Shown here: piece by piece, positions 1 through 11,217 of the stretch
How positions within the stretch are numbered: the first letter of the stretch is position 1
How the letters are laid out: each line of letters starts with the position of its first letter
Assembly (NCBI GenBank): GCA_035578155.1
Contig: JAPWDM010000003.1
Location: forward strand, 21,664,916-21,728,915
Length of the DNA stretch: 64,000 bases
Direction: 5' to 3'
DNA from: Brachynemurus nebulosus
Taxonomy: Eukaryota > Arthropoda > Insecta > Neuroptera > Myrmeleontidae
Notes under the pieces: model-generated
What the model was told of the DNA's origin: nothing
The model's input: only the letters and a program-made list of their open reading frames with translations
Database searches by the model: none
Made by a program: the position numbers and the translations under genes

Positions 1-296
1 CAACATACTTTTTAATTTACTTCTATACCAAATTCGTTTACACCTTCTTAATAGACTTACTTGCTTGAAGAAATGATCATTTAGTTTTTGAAAATTTTCA
101 ATTGCTCCTAGATAACTAGCCAAGGGGAGAAATTAAAAATAAAGAGGATTGATGAGTAAGCTTATCAATAATTAAAGCCTATCATTTCCGCTTATGATAA
201 GAAAATAGGGGCAAAATATTTTAGCAAACTGCATAAAAGTAATTACCTTTACTAAATTAGGAAATTCACGCTTGCGAAGTCGCGGGTAACAGCTAG
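1..296 (+). mobile_element. Helitron-like 3' end, truncated by window edge
   Basis: The block ends in CTAG at 293-296 followed by T, the usual 3' terminus and insertion context of a Helitron. Just upstream, positions 274-283 can form a short hairpin (GCG, loop AAGT, CGC). The GCGAAGTCGCGGGTAACAG run before CTAG resembles two other ends in this window (30028-30059 and 43407-43433). The stem is only 3 bp plus wobble pairs and the 5' end lies outside the window, so this is the weakest of the three. Confidence 0.4.
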
Positions 297-559
297 TATT
301 GCATTAAAAATTGTATGAAATTTTTACCTAACAACTGAAAGTTTGCATTTGTTTTTAATACATTTCAAGTTTAAGATATTTTGAATGTGTCGTATTCGTA
401 TCAAATTTATATTTCACATTAGTTGTAGATAAAGTATAGTGCATAACTCGGTAGTAAGGCGTATTATACACTAATGCAATTATGCTCTCGCCGCTACGCG
501 GCTCTCTTATATACTTTTTCGGTCATGTGTAATATGTAACTTACAACTTCAATTACGTA
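297..559. other. AT-rich spacer, nothing assigned
   Basis: No coding frame or repeat match was found. A short GC-rich palindromic patch (GCCGCTACGCGGC) lies near 490-502. Confidence 0.5.
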
Positions 560-1876
560 GAGGAAAAGGTGTAAATATGGGCTATGGTCCAATTATCGGC
601 TAGTAGCAAATTTACCTTGATACCATGATTGTCATTTAGTGAGAAACTAATAAAATTCATCGTTATTAACCCAACAAGCAAATGTGAATAAATCAGTCAT
701 TTTTATTGGCGTATGCTCATTTAGTTTTAAGAAGTATCTTGTGACATCAACATTTTACTATTCAAATATTTAACAGGTAGGTGACTTATAACTTTTTTCT
801 ACTAAGAAAATGCTTTCCAGTATTATATACTCTTACAAAATAACTAATGAATGTGTAATAAAACTGATTTTGTGATATACTGAAATATTGTGCGACAAAA
901 ACGATTATTTTTTGCCCTCGGAAGTTCTAGTAACTGTTGGTCTAATTATGGGCTACCATATGTGGTCTAAAAATGAGCTAGCCCATATTTAGACCCATCT
1001 CTTTTTTTAAATTTTATTATTATTATTATAGACTTCACGCGAACCTGATGCTCACTACTTCAGTCGGCCAGTACTGGGTAAGATTCACCTCAACCGGCAT
1101 TATTCAAGGTATTACGCTCCGTAGAATGGTAATGTGCCAAACCATCCCGTAAAAGTACCGTAGTACATTCACGGATGGGCTTGTCACGTCACTCCTTATT
1201 CAGATATATTGTTATTGTTGCTTGAAACGAGGTGTTATGTATCTATTTTGGGGTACACTGGGTCGTACGGTGATATTAAAAACAAAAATTAAAAAACCTC
1301 GAAGTAAAATTTCTGAGCGATCTAAACAAATGAGGAGCACAAGCTCAAACTCAGGTGACGAAAATGTTCCACCCTTAGATGATGAAAGTGATTTCGAGTT
1401 GCCTCATGGTAACTATCCGGACGATGAAGATGCAGCTTGTATATTTTGTCATCGTTTATTTTCACAAAACACCAAAGGGGAACTATGCTTCAAGTGTTTT
1501 CAGTGTTCAATGTGGGCACACCAAGAATGTTCTGATTCTGAGAAAGATATTTGTATTTGTGATTTCTGTCAAACACGATAATCATACATAAATGATTAAT
1601 ATTTCTTGTCGTATTTTTCAAATAAATTGATTTTTTTTTACAATTAATATGGTAGTCCATATTTGGACCTTGTATTAAAATTTTTGTTTTTTACAACCTT
1701 TTACAATAAACTAAATTTTACAACAAAAACGGTAGTGTTTTATTTCATGGAGATCTCACAATATATTAAAAAAACATTAATAAATCAACTAGAAATAAAA
1801 ATAGTCCTGAATTCTCTAGTGTTCCCAAAAAACACCTAAATATAAAAATGGTAGCCCATATTTGCACCTTTGCCTC
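560..1876 (+). mobile_element. Deleted pogo-like (Tc1/mariner superfamily) DNA transposon
   Basis: Imperfect terminal inverted repeats bound the block. The left end reads GAGGAAAAGGTGTAAATATG from 560 and the right end, on the opposite strand from 1876, reads GAGGCAAAGGTGCAAATATG. A TA dinucleotide precedes the left end; the right flank is GA, so the TA duplication is decayed on one side. The GGGCTA/TAGCCC motif recurs inside at about 953 and 978. The only coding remnant is the zinc finger at 1237-1581, which matches the C-terminal finger seen in many pogo/Tigger-type transposases. At 1317 bp the element is too short for a full transposase, so most of the catalytic domain is missing. Confidence 0.6.
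1237..1581 (+). pseudogene. C-terminal PHD-like zinc finger of a pogo/Tigger-type transposase, fragment
   Basis: The open frame begins with ATG at 1237 (the frame is also open back to a TTG at 1222) and ends at TAA 1579-1581, giving about 114 residues. The first ~60 residues are basic and then acidic, without a recognisable domain. The last ~45 residues hold a Cys/His array: CIFC, then CFKCFQC, then W-A-H-x2-C, then CICDFC. This spacing fits a C4HC3 PHD-like finger. Insect pogo/Tigger-like transposases often carry such a finger after the DDE domain, and the frame lies inside matching terminal repeats. The DDE catalytic core and the DNA-binding domain are absent, so this is a remnant, probably non-functional. 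A host PHD protein exon is possible but less likely given the flanking repeats. Confidence 0.55.
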
Positions 1877-1890
1877 GAATATACTATTAA

Positions 1891-2314
1891 CACTATGAGG
1901 CCCGAGCACTTTTATAGGAAACTTCCCCGGAAGCCGACAATATTTAAAAAAATAAAAAACTATATACACAAATACATAAAATACAATGATTTAAACACTG
2001 AATAGATTCAACACAGTTCAGCATGTATGTGTAAAACTGTAAACATACGTACATACTACATATACACTCACATTCAAATCAATTTTATTTAAAAATATAA
2101 ATAATATTTTTTATGTATTTTTTGTTTATCTTAAAATTTTTTATACATAGAAACCAAAAGAGTAGTGTGAGTAGAAACACATCCGTGTGATGAATGATGG
2201 TAAACATCGCACACATAATGCGTAACCAACTAATCAATATTAATCATTGATCGCGGTCGGCCTCTGGGGAAGTTTTGTTTGGTTTCGGATGCCGAAGCCG
2301 TGGGACTGAAAGTG
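1891..2314. mobile_element. piggyBac-type MITE with TTAA duplication
   Basis: TTAA at 1887-1890 and TTAA at 2315-2318 flank a 424-bp block whose ends are inverted repeats: CACTATGAGGCCC on the left and, read inward on the other strand, CACTTTCAGTCCC on the right. A second inverted pair, AACTTCCCC near 1919 and GGGGAAGTT near 2266, lies further in. TTAA duplications and CACTTT/CCC ends are typical of piggyBac non-autonomous elements. It starts 14 bp after the pogo-like element. A diverged relative lies at 60889-61334. Confidence 0.75.
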
Positions 2315-2318
2315 TTAA

Positions 2319-3401
2319 TTATTTAATAGCTGACATAGTATGGTCTACACTTAATGTTAGTTTATTATTATTTGTTAATAAAAGTTAGAAGTATTTAAAA
2401 ATTCTAAAGGACTTCTAAAGGACAAGAGCGAAAAGATTAGCTCTGTTTTCAATAGAGAAATCTATATCAGCACATCAATGGTTAAAGTGCAAAATCTAAA
2501 TTAGCTTAATTGTTTTCAATTTTGACTTTTTGTTTCACAACACTTTTAGGCATCATTTAAAAACCCCTAAAGCAACAGTCCATATTAAAAGCTTCTAGAG
2601 AGTAGAGACATATCGAATAAGAAAGAATAAAATCAGTACCATCAACAAGTAAAATGCGTTTTCGACTTCTGTAAAACTTTAAAAAATGCAGTTCCAAGAT
2701 TTTTCACTTTAAACATCGATTTTAACCTTCCGATAGATGCAATTAATCTGTGAGATAAAATGACAGCTATATATTTTAAAAAATTACATAAAATATTCTT
2801 ATTTATGTTATTTAGTTTTTTTTTTTTATTGAAAAGTGCAATGTGATATGGAAATGTTAACTAAAAGCACAAATATACACAAGTAAAAAGTTCAGTTTTA
2901 TATGTTTTCCTCTAAGTCCACACAAAATAACATTATTAATCCATTAGATGAATTGCGTTCGATCGTTTAGGATTTGCATTGCGTCTGACGGAATGTTAAA
3001 GGACGTTATACAAACTTTCGTACAGAAAGACTTACGTACGCGAACACATTTAATACAGTTGCCTTCCCTATTCAGAATCTCACGACACTCCACTGATATG
3101 CATAAGTAAAATAATAAAGTGGGAATATTTTTGTGTTGTATTGTCCGCACATAATATTATGTTATCACATTTATCATTTTTTTCGTATTTAATCTAATAT
3201 TTCTTTTTTTTTTTGTACAAAGATAAGAAAACAAATTGTTATTAATACTTATCATATATGTGACGTATGTTTATAATAAGTGATAAAACAATGAAATAAA
3301 TTCTATTAAAAGTTTCAATATTATCACCGTTAATATACTTTTTTTTTCATCTTTTTATTTTTATGGAAAAAAACTTTTATTAATTTGAATTCGATTTGGA
3401 A
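2319..3401. other. Unassigned AT-rich spacer
   Basis: About 1.1 kb without a convincing coding frame, terminal repeat or match to other parts of the window. Homopolymer T/A runs are frequent. Confidence 0.5.
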
Positions 3402-3528
3402 TTTTTTAGCGAATTTCCAAAACTGGAAATTCAGCTTTTACGCCAGGTGTCATGGTGCGACCTAAGCCCGAGACCATATCAGAAATATGTTTTGAGGTCC
3501 CTAGAATACGAAAATGATATTCACTAAA

Positions 3529-3578
<50 letters not shown>

Positions 3579-3980
3579 CCGCGCGATAACTCTCGAACGA
3601 AGCGTTTAATGCTTATGAAATTTTGTGTGCGAATTCGATTTTCCAAATCGTTGGATGAGTTCGTTAGCCAGACACGTCGGATGCCCAGAAGTAGGTTTTC
3701 CGGGCGTTTTTTGTCAACAAAATGAGTTTTTTGCCAGAATTAAGCAATTTTTCAAATTTTTTTTTACACTAAGCCATTGTAAAAGGTAAAACGCATAAAA
3801 AATGTTTTTATACCGTTGCTCTAAATTACTTACTTTTCGAGAAAAACTAGGAAATATGTCGTTCTCCATTTCACTCGCACTCGCATTCTTTTTTTTTCTG
3901 TCTCATTTTTTGCGAGCTAAATTCGAAAAAAGCCGCTTTATAAGTAGCGTGTCATGATTTTTTTAATCCAATTTAACGAT
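3402..3980 (+). repeat. Dispersed repeat family with internal (TA)n array, copy A
   Basis: The block starts with TTTTTTAGCGAATTTCC and contains AGAAATATGTTTTGAGGTCC, a (TA)n array (about 3530-3574), then GCGCGATAACTCTCGAACGA and a segment ending in GTCTCATTTTTTGC. The same order of motifs is found reversed at 44000-44570, and parts recur at 32640-33110, 34980-35450 and 58330-58600. No coding frame is visible. The fixed position of the (TA)n array in several copies argues that it is part of the element. The class is not certain; small Helentron-like elements are one possibility. Confidence 0.6.
3530..3574. repeat. (TA)n microsatellite
   Basis: Uninterrupted TA dinucleotides inside dispersed repeat copy A. 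Confidence 0.9.
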
Positions 3981-5639
3981 TCGGCTATATTCTATTTCTC
4001 TGTCAGTTAAATGTTTTTATAATGTATCTCTGTTCCATTTTTTTTTACAAAAAAAATCCCGACGATATCTGTTATGTGATATGATCAGAATTTAGATTAT
4101 ATTTACACCTTCCTAAAATTAATAAGAGTTTGCTTCAATCGTATAAAAATTACGTTAAATCATATTCAAACAATAATATTTTTACGTAATTCTTTATCCA
4201 ATTGACAATACAGTTATGATTAGAATTGTATAATCAGAGCATTCTAATATTAAATAATTTTGCACATTCAATTTTTTCTTTTAACAAAGAAAAATTTTTT
4301 TAAATTTTGACACATTCTTTTATGAAATTTCGATTAAGAAATATTAAAAAATTTTAAAGTGAATCATTTAAAAAGAGTTAAAAATAAATTAAAAAGGAAA
4401 CATTTCTCTATTTTAACATATTTGTAAAGAAAATTTTACAGTTTACTTACAGTTTTTTGAAAAAATGTAATAACATTTTTACATACAATAAAGATTATAT
4501 TTGAACGGTAGGAAATCCACAAATTTTTTTTTATTTCTTTAATTAATTATTAAATTTGGTTTTAGAAGAAAATCTTCGTCTAATTCGCTCCAAGCCGAAA
4601 GTATAGCCACTAATAAGGACATTCCACTGTTAAAATAAATGGAAAATATATTGAAATTTATTTAATGAAAGCCATTCATACACATTTTTAAAATATCCTT
4701 TTGAATTATATAACAAATAAAATCTGTGTAAAAAAATCTAATTGACGTGTTTTTTCTCAATTTGCTAATATTAAGTAAGGCTCGTTAATTAGGGAGTGAT
4801 TGTGTTAAAATTTTAATATAAAATATGGTAATTTTAACCCTCTTTAAAAGAACATTTCGATTTTAACAATAAAAAAATTTTAAAAAGTGTTTTCGTTTTT
4901 CCCGGATTACCAAAAACTGTTCATAGGCATATCTGTGACTAAAGTTGCCTCCCTTTCTTAAGAAAATAAAGTATTTTTAAAATTTTGTGCAAAATAATAA
5001 AACACAATTAACGAAAAAAAAGTACGCGTTTCCATATTTTTAAGATTTTGTAGTACAAGAAAATCCTTATAAATTCATCATATCTGTTATTGCATTTACT
5101 AGCTTTTACGCAATTTAATAAACAAAAGTCTGAAAATGGACGTAGAATCTCACTGTTATTAATTATTATGTCTTAGTCTTTTGAAAAATTATTTTTTGAA
5201 CTAAAATAAGAATAGGAGGAATATAAACTTAGGGGTAAACGACAGGAGTATATAAACTTTATTTTAGATTCTACGTTTATTTTTACAGAAAATCATCAAG
5301 TACCTATTATTTCTTTTTTGAATGTATAAATACAAAAAGTTCGAAATTATTTTATATTAGAATTTCAATTTTGGTCGACCCTACGGGTTGTCCCCATTTA
5401 CTCTTTTCTCGTCTCTTTTGACCCCAATTTTTCATAGAGAAGAAATTATACGATTTTTGTTAATTTTTCAAAAACCACCGATATTTTTAAATTTTTTTGG
5501 ATACTGCTGATAAAGTGACCATCTTCGCGTAAATTTTTAATATATTAAAGATTAGGTACTCATAAAATAAATACAAAAAAATACGGTGTGAAGTCGGAAT
5601 GCGTACCTATTCATCCTTGTCTACGGTAGCACATTTTTT
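3981..5639. other. Unassigned AT-rich spacer
   Basis: About 1.7 kb with no frame, terminal repeat or internal match that I can support. Stop codons are dense in all frames. Confidence 0.5.
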
Positions 5640-5689
5640 ATTGACATAAATATTAGAAACGCAGGAAAAGAGACCAGGAATCAACATAG

Positions 5690-6500
5690 AAGTGGATTAT
5701 GGTACGATATATTTTCTGAAAAAAGTGCTTAGGACCAAAGTTATAGAGTTCAAAGTGATGCACTTGATGATCTTGAAGCACTTGACTCTCGTGATGCACT
5801 TGACTTTGAAGTTGACCTTGAGGTCAATTTCCAAAGTCATTTGAAAATCATTTAATATTTTTCAAAAGGAGTAGTTTACTTTTCATCCCTAAATGGTTCA
5901 AAGTATATTCGAACGAATTTCACATGCAAGATAGAAAATAAGTGATCAAGAAGTAATTTTGAAAAATACTTGCTCAATCGCAATCGGAAAAATAATAGTT
6001 AATCATATGTTGAATTTAATTCCTAATATGATAACTATAGAGTAGCAATAAAAATTTTAAAAAATTTTGAAAATTTCTAATATAACATAAAGTTAATGTT
6101 TAACTTACAATTGGAGTGATATTAAATCTTTTCTTAACTTCTAAAATTACTTACAAAAATGTTTTCTTCTAATTTTTTCTATAAATTTGCGCCTATTTTT
6201 TCATTTCGTCAGGTTTTTATTTTTTTTATTTTAGAAAAATAACGCAACAAATCAATTTTGAAGATAGATTGAGTCAATACATGAAATTACTGCTTATAGG
6301 TACAGGATATGGTCAAAGTTCGGCAATGGCTAAACATTTTCAACTGACCTTGAAAATCGATTTCAGGGTCACTATCAAGTGCATCGCTTTAAATTCTACA
6401 AATTTGGTACTCAGCCCTTTTTTCAAAAAATATGCCGTTTCAAAAATATTTAGCTATAACTGTTTTCATCTACAGAGGTTGAATGGTGTTTTCTACCCCT
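5690..6500. repeat. Diverged long inverted repeat
   Basis: The stretch around 5710-5830 (a segment running through GATGCACTTGA and the following TTGACCTTGAGGTCA) is matched on the opposite strand by about 6320-6450, which carries TCAAGTGCATCGCTTTAAA and the preceding TTGAAAATCGATTTCAGGG. The arms are imperfect and separated by roughly 500 bp. This is probably an old fold-back element. Exact ends were not found. Confidence 0.45.
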
Positions 6501-6599
6501 AAAAAGCGTATTTAGCCGAAATAAAAAAACACGTATTTAATATTTTTCGCTGTTTAATAAGTATGTTAAGTTTCATTCAAATTGGCAAGTATTAGTTGG

Positions 6600-7285
6600 G
6601 TAGTGTTATTTGTCAGAATGTTTTGCCGATCTAGTTTTTTCAATATTTCTTTGCTCGTTTTCAGAATTTGTATTTTAATTTCTACGGACAAATAACTCAT
6701 TCTTTTTTTCGATTTTAGTAACTTTTATTTGCTGATGTTGACCATTAATTGATCGAAACATATCAAATATTTTTCAATGATTTTTTTAGCGAATGTCGAA
6801 AATTTTGAAAATTTTTTCACCGTTAGTAAGTTAAAGTATTTGAATTCATTAAGTAATTAAATGATGTCCACAAGAACCTTACGAACTACCATAAGTTATA
6901 TGAGATCCCTAGGACCCGTTTTTTACTGTTAGGATAAACTTTTTACTAAAATTATTTTAGATGAATAAAGGTTATGTTGTATGATTTCCGCCAGGGTTTA
7001 CTGTTCCCATTATTGTAAAAAATAAACTAACCGACCGATTTTGAAAATTTTTTCACTGTTAGAGAACTAAATTATTTTAGATGGATACAACTATGCTGCA
7101 CAAAGTCCGTTCGGGTTCTTGGGTTCCAAAAATATCAAAACTAATTACCCAGCGGATTTTAAAAAATCTTTTACTCTTAGAAAGCTAAACTATTTTAAAT
7201 AGGTACAGTTCTTAGATGAGATCCGCCAGTCCCCAAAATTTGGAAATTCGCTATGTTATGCAGATGCTGCGACAGGGGTATTTAT
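6600..7285 (-). repeat. ~120-bp tandem-unit repeat family, copy 1 (reverse orientation)
   Basis: Read on the minus strand, the block begins with ACCCCTGTCGCAGCATCTGC (about 7280 downwards) followed by ATAACATAGCGAATTTCC. Units containing AGTGAAAAAATTTTCAAAATC and TCTAAAATAATTTAG then follow. The same start and units are found at 41640-42080 and 47885-49385, and the start alone at 32500-32545. No coding capacity is visible. Confidence 0.65.
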
Positions 7286-7289
7286 ACTG

Positions 7290-7878
7290 AAACGTGTTCA
7301 TTTGATTGACACAAACTTGATAGTCGTCTGTTTCGCTCCCTTGTTGTTTTTCTCCATTTAGGTATTGTACTTGCTTTGTTTCACTTGCTTCCATGTTTGG
7401 TCACTTGGTGTATTGTCGCGTCTTTGTGGCTCTACGGCAGCAGATACTATGGCTGGTGCCGGTTTATGTTCAATGGAAGAAAGTAAGTTATAAACAATAT
7501 CGGCTATAGATGACTGTAATGAGTGTCGTACTCGTAGCTATCTTATTACAAAGTAATTGATTACAAAAAGGTATATTATTAATTTTCATTGATTGACGAG
7601 AATAGTTGGTGCTTGGTTGCGTCGTCGGCACTATTATCGAAACATTATGGAAGCTGTGCATCGCATCGTGTCAATAAGCAGGCAGGGACGACATTGATTG
7701 GTTCGAACTTGTTTGATTGATTGTTGATTTAATTTATAACTGTGAAGTATGTATACGAATGTTGTTAGTAGGTATCGTATGACTATCTACATGGGTGCTT
7801 ACAGCCAGGTTTAACTGTACTTCGACGGAAAAATTAGGTACAGTAAGAGGAGTCGTACGGAAATGCCCGCTTTCCTAG
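7290..7878. other. Non-repetitive GC-richer patch around the candidate exon
   Basis: Contains the candidate exon at 7449-7482. The rest has no frame of note and matches nothing else in the window, so it is a possible single-copy host segment. Confidence 0.35.
7449..7482 (+). CDS. Possible first coding exon (partial gene)
   Basis: ATG at 7449 opens an 11-codon frame reading M-A-G-A-G-L-C-S-M-E-E and one further base, directly followed at 7483 by GTAAGT, a consensus 5' splice site. The upstream 150 bp is GC-richer than the surroundings and lacks repeats, as expected of a 5' UTR. I do not recognise the peptide, and no downstream exon could be linked to it. A short frame next to a GTAAGT occurs by chance often enough that this stays a candidate only. 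Confidence 0.25.
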
Positions 7879-7886
7879 TATTTAAT

Positions 7887-8306
7887 TAGTGATGAGCAAA
7901 ATTAGTCTTCGTCTTGCAGTCTTGCAAAAAATGCAAGACCAAGACCAACACCAAGATTATGTATACCAAGAGCAAGACCAAGACCAAGACTATAAGTATA
8001 GCTGCAAGACCAATACCAAGACTCAAGTGTGCAAGACCAAGACAAAAGCAACAAAAAAGCAAGACTCTTGCTAAACTATTTAAATAGTTTGAAAGTATAA
8101 TTAACACCGTAAGGAAAGAAAATTCTGATTTTTGAAGGAAGATTTTTTTAGTAATACCAAGACCAAGACCAAGACTGCATTTTGCAAGACCAAGACCAAG
8201 ACTCAAACTGCTCTAGCAAGACCAAGACCAAGATTCTTAATGCAAGAACAAGACCAGGAGCAAGACTGCCAAGTCTTGGTATTGGTCTTGCATTTGCTCA
8301 GCACTA
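7887..8306. mobile_element. hAT-type MITE, CAAGAC-array family, copy 1
   Basis: A perfect 8-bp direct repeat TATTTAAT (7879-7886 and 8307-8314) flanks a 420-bp block. The ends are inverted repeats: TAGTGATGAGCAAA on the left and, read inward, TAGTGCTGAGCAAA on the right. An 8-bp duplication and TAG-type ends indicate hAT. Apart from a ~110-bp AT-rich core, the interior is made of CAAGAC/GTCTTG hexamers. Apparent long frames here are translations of the hexamer array and not genes. Confidence 0.85.
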
Positions 8307-8454
8307 TATTTAATGAAAATATTAGAGAACGAACACCTAAAATATTTGCGAATCCAATTGATAAGAAGCATCGATTATGGTTAACAATAACTCATTTACA
8401 CCGAATTGATAAGTGTATACGTAGCAAGTAGAAGCCATAAGTACGTTATGTCCG

Positions 8455-10130
8455 CATCACATTATGTAGAATTATCTTCTGGAAGTACGGCTTGATGGAA
8501 CCTACTTGATGGAAGCTGATTGCCACATAGGTACCCGTTTAACAACACTACCAGTAAACGATAGTGGTGGTAAACGGGTGGTAAAATGGTCGGAAAACGG
8601 CATTTCATATTACAGCACCTAATGTTGTTTCAACAAACGGTGGAAATGATTCCAGGTTACAATAATTCTATTTAAATTCAAAGAATTGCTTTCAAACATT
8701 TTTGCATGTTTAAGAAGATCTCGATATTTATCCTAATTCAATAGTAGATCTAGCGGTCATAAAACGACATTTTCCAATTATATTCCAATTGATGGTGGAA
8801 ATGATATCTGGCTTCGAAATCTATTTTTAAAATTACAGAATCATCTGTTAACATTTCTACATATGTATAATGCTTAAGAAAGTGTTAATGTTTATCTGAA
8901 TTAAGTACATGGTAGACCAAGTGTTACAACGACGGTTCCGATTGTGTAACGACATTTCATATGATCCGCGTTAATGTTATTCAAAAAATGGCGGAAAATA
9001 TTCTAGGCTACAGGAACAGTTTTCAGAATTAAAGAATTGCTATTAACCATTTCTGTAGTGCTTAAGAAAGTGTCAATATTTATCTGAATTATATGGTAAA
9101 TAAAGTGATCGTAAAACGACATTTCACATTACCAGGGCTGGGGACTATTTAAAATGGTTCCATTTTAAATATGTATTTAAAATACAAAATGGCATATTGC
9201 ATTTTCTATTTTAAATAAGTTCGGTAAAATCATTTTCCACTTTGTATTTATGAAGATTTGAAACCATTTTACATTTAAAATTAAAATGCATGCATAGGTA
9301 TTCAAATTTATGTATATTATATTTATGACACTTATGACTCATATATTAACCATAGAACTCGAATTGAACGCAATCTAACAAATTGTAAGTTAGATGTAAG
9401 TTGATTCAGTTGACTCAAACTTTTTATAACTCGAGTTGTAATGTCACTTGGGTTAAATTTGTTACTAGTTCTCTTTTTACACCTTTTTAACTCAACTTGC
9501 GTGCTATTCTCTTTAAGACAAGTCGATAAGAAATGTTTTGGTATTTCGAGTAGATTATTTTCATAGTTTTGAAGTTGTACTTGTAGCGTAGTCAAGGCTT
9601 GAATATGTCACAACAATTTCAAGAGTTAAATTTCGTTTTCATATCATGCAAATTTTATAAAATTTTCTCAAAAGACTGCTCTTTTTAATTTCAGTACGTT
9701 TAACATTTTCTTAACTTTTTTATATAAATAATTATCCAAAGTGTAAATATAAATAATGATAAAAAATTTGTAGAATAAATTTAAAGTTAAGAAAGCATTT
9801 TGCATTTTATAATCCATTTTAAATAGCTATTTTCCATTTTCTATTTTAAATATGTTCAGCAAAACCATTTTCCATTTTGTATTTTAAATACATTTTTGGA
9901 AACCATTTTCCATTTTCTATTTTAAATGGTTTCTATGAACCATTTTTCCCAGCCCTGCATATTACACGGACGAATATTATTCGGTATTCCTAATGATAAT
10001 AGAAATTATTTTAGGCTACAAGAACTATTTTTAAAATTAAACAATACCTTTCAAACATTTCTGTAATGTTTAAGTAAATGTCGATATCTATCTGAATTGT
10101 ATCTATGTATAGTAAACCAATGCTTATGTA
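8455..10130 (+). repeat. Old satellite of ~155-196-bp units, split by a hAT insertion
   Basis: Diverged units share a TGGAAATGAT-like core followed by AGGCTAC and TTAAGAAAGTGT-like stretches, with cores near 8641, 8796, 8992 and 10000. Allowing for the 833 bp of the inserted hAT element and its duplication, the last spacing is about 175 bp. The phrase AAACGACATTTCA recurs between units. No coding function is visible. Confidence 0.6.
9133..9957. mobile_element. hAT-type MITE, ATTTTAAA-array family
   Basis: Ends are CAGGGCTGGGGA and, read inward from the right, CAGGGCTGGGAA. The flanking 8-mers CACATTAC (9125-9132) and CATATTAC (9958-9965) differ at one base, as in an aged hAT duplication. Both subterminal regions repeat CATTTT/TTTAAA-type words such as ATTTTAAAT and CCATTTT. 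The core (about 9300-9780) is unrelated AT-rich sequence. The element interrupts a satellite unit. Confidence 0.8.
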
Positions 10131-10139
10131 ATTTAGAAA

Positions 10140-10661
10140 ACCGATAATTGTTATATGTGATCTTATATGTGACCGCTACGCACCAAATTATCCGAGTCTG
10201 TGATTGAAAAAAGGTTGAGAAACGTTGTTCTAGATCGTATTAAAGTGATAGTTTTTCAAATCAGAAATGAGATTATTATTTTTCGAGCTGCTACTCTCCT
10301 TTTTAAAATGCTTTATATACTTACTAAATTATATCGGGTGCGTTTATATATCTGACTGTATCTTAATTGAACTAACAAGTTAATAGATTAAAAAAACAGA
10401 AAAGTTACAATATCAATTAAACAAACTTCATACCTATTGTAAATTAAGTTCAGTTTTTCTAAAAATAAACACTTTTTTTGTTGACAGTAATCAGTTTAAC
10501 AGGTTATGTAGACATATTTACCTGCTCGTACATACACATATCCATAATATGACATCTATATATTCATATTGTAAGTACGCAGTGCTACTAAATTGTATGG
10601 TATATAGAGTGGAAACTGTGACTGCGACAGATACACAAAAGTGCACTCACAAAGAAAAGTT
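10140..10661. other. Unassigned spacer
   Basis: About 500 bp with no supported gene or repeat. Confidence 0.5.
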
Positions 10662-10669
10662 CTCTGGTG

Positions 10670-11209
10670 TAGAGTTTCCGATCTCTGACCAAAAAATCGA
10701 TCTTGTGGATCGATTCGGATCGTCAAACCCAATATCGATGCAGGAGAAAATCGACTTACAAAAGATCGATCTGACGAAGTCGATTTAATTTTTGTACTTA
10801 CAGAAAATAAAAGAAATATAAAAGTTTTAATTGGGTCATCACAAATCAGTTTCAAAAAAATTTTTAATTTCCTTTGAAAATGAACTGCTGAATTTAATAT
10901 GAATAAAATGGTTTCCAGTTTGCGCTAAAAGTGTCACATGAATTCAAAAGTTGACTGAATTTTCTCAAGTGAATCATAAAAATGGTAAAATTATTTGACA
11001 ACATAAATAGTTAAAACATATTCTACAATAATTTCGAAAAAATATGCTAAAAATATGCTAATTTAAATTCGAAAAGGTCAATCTCCGATCCCGTAAATTT
11101 TTCACGATCTCTGTATCGATTTAGTCTCCAAAGAATCGATTCAAAAAATCGAAGATCGGCTCTCCAAAAATCGATTTTCGATAAAATCGAATCGAGATCG
11201 GAAACCCTA
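10670..11209. mobile_element. hAT-type MITE, ATCGAT-array family
   Basis: A perfect 8-bp direct repeat CTCTGGTG (10662-10669 and 11210-11217) flanks a 540-bp block. Terminal inverted repeats are TAGAGTTTCCGATCTC (left) and TAGGGTTTCCGATCTC (right, read inward). Both flanks inside the ends carry repeated AATCGAT, GATCGAT and AAATCGA words; the ~270-bp core is AT-rich without a frame of note. The intact duplication suggests a fairly recent insertion. Confidence 0.88.
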
Positions 11210-11217
11210 CTCTGGTG

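Noticed and set aside
7886..8206. Leu/Val-rich open frames (also at 25105-25488 and 59359-59787)
   Set aside because: They are translations of the GTCTTG/CAAGAC hexamer arrays of hAT MITEs and cross the element ends.
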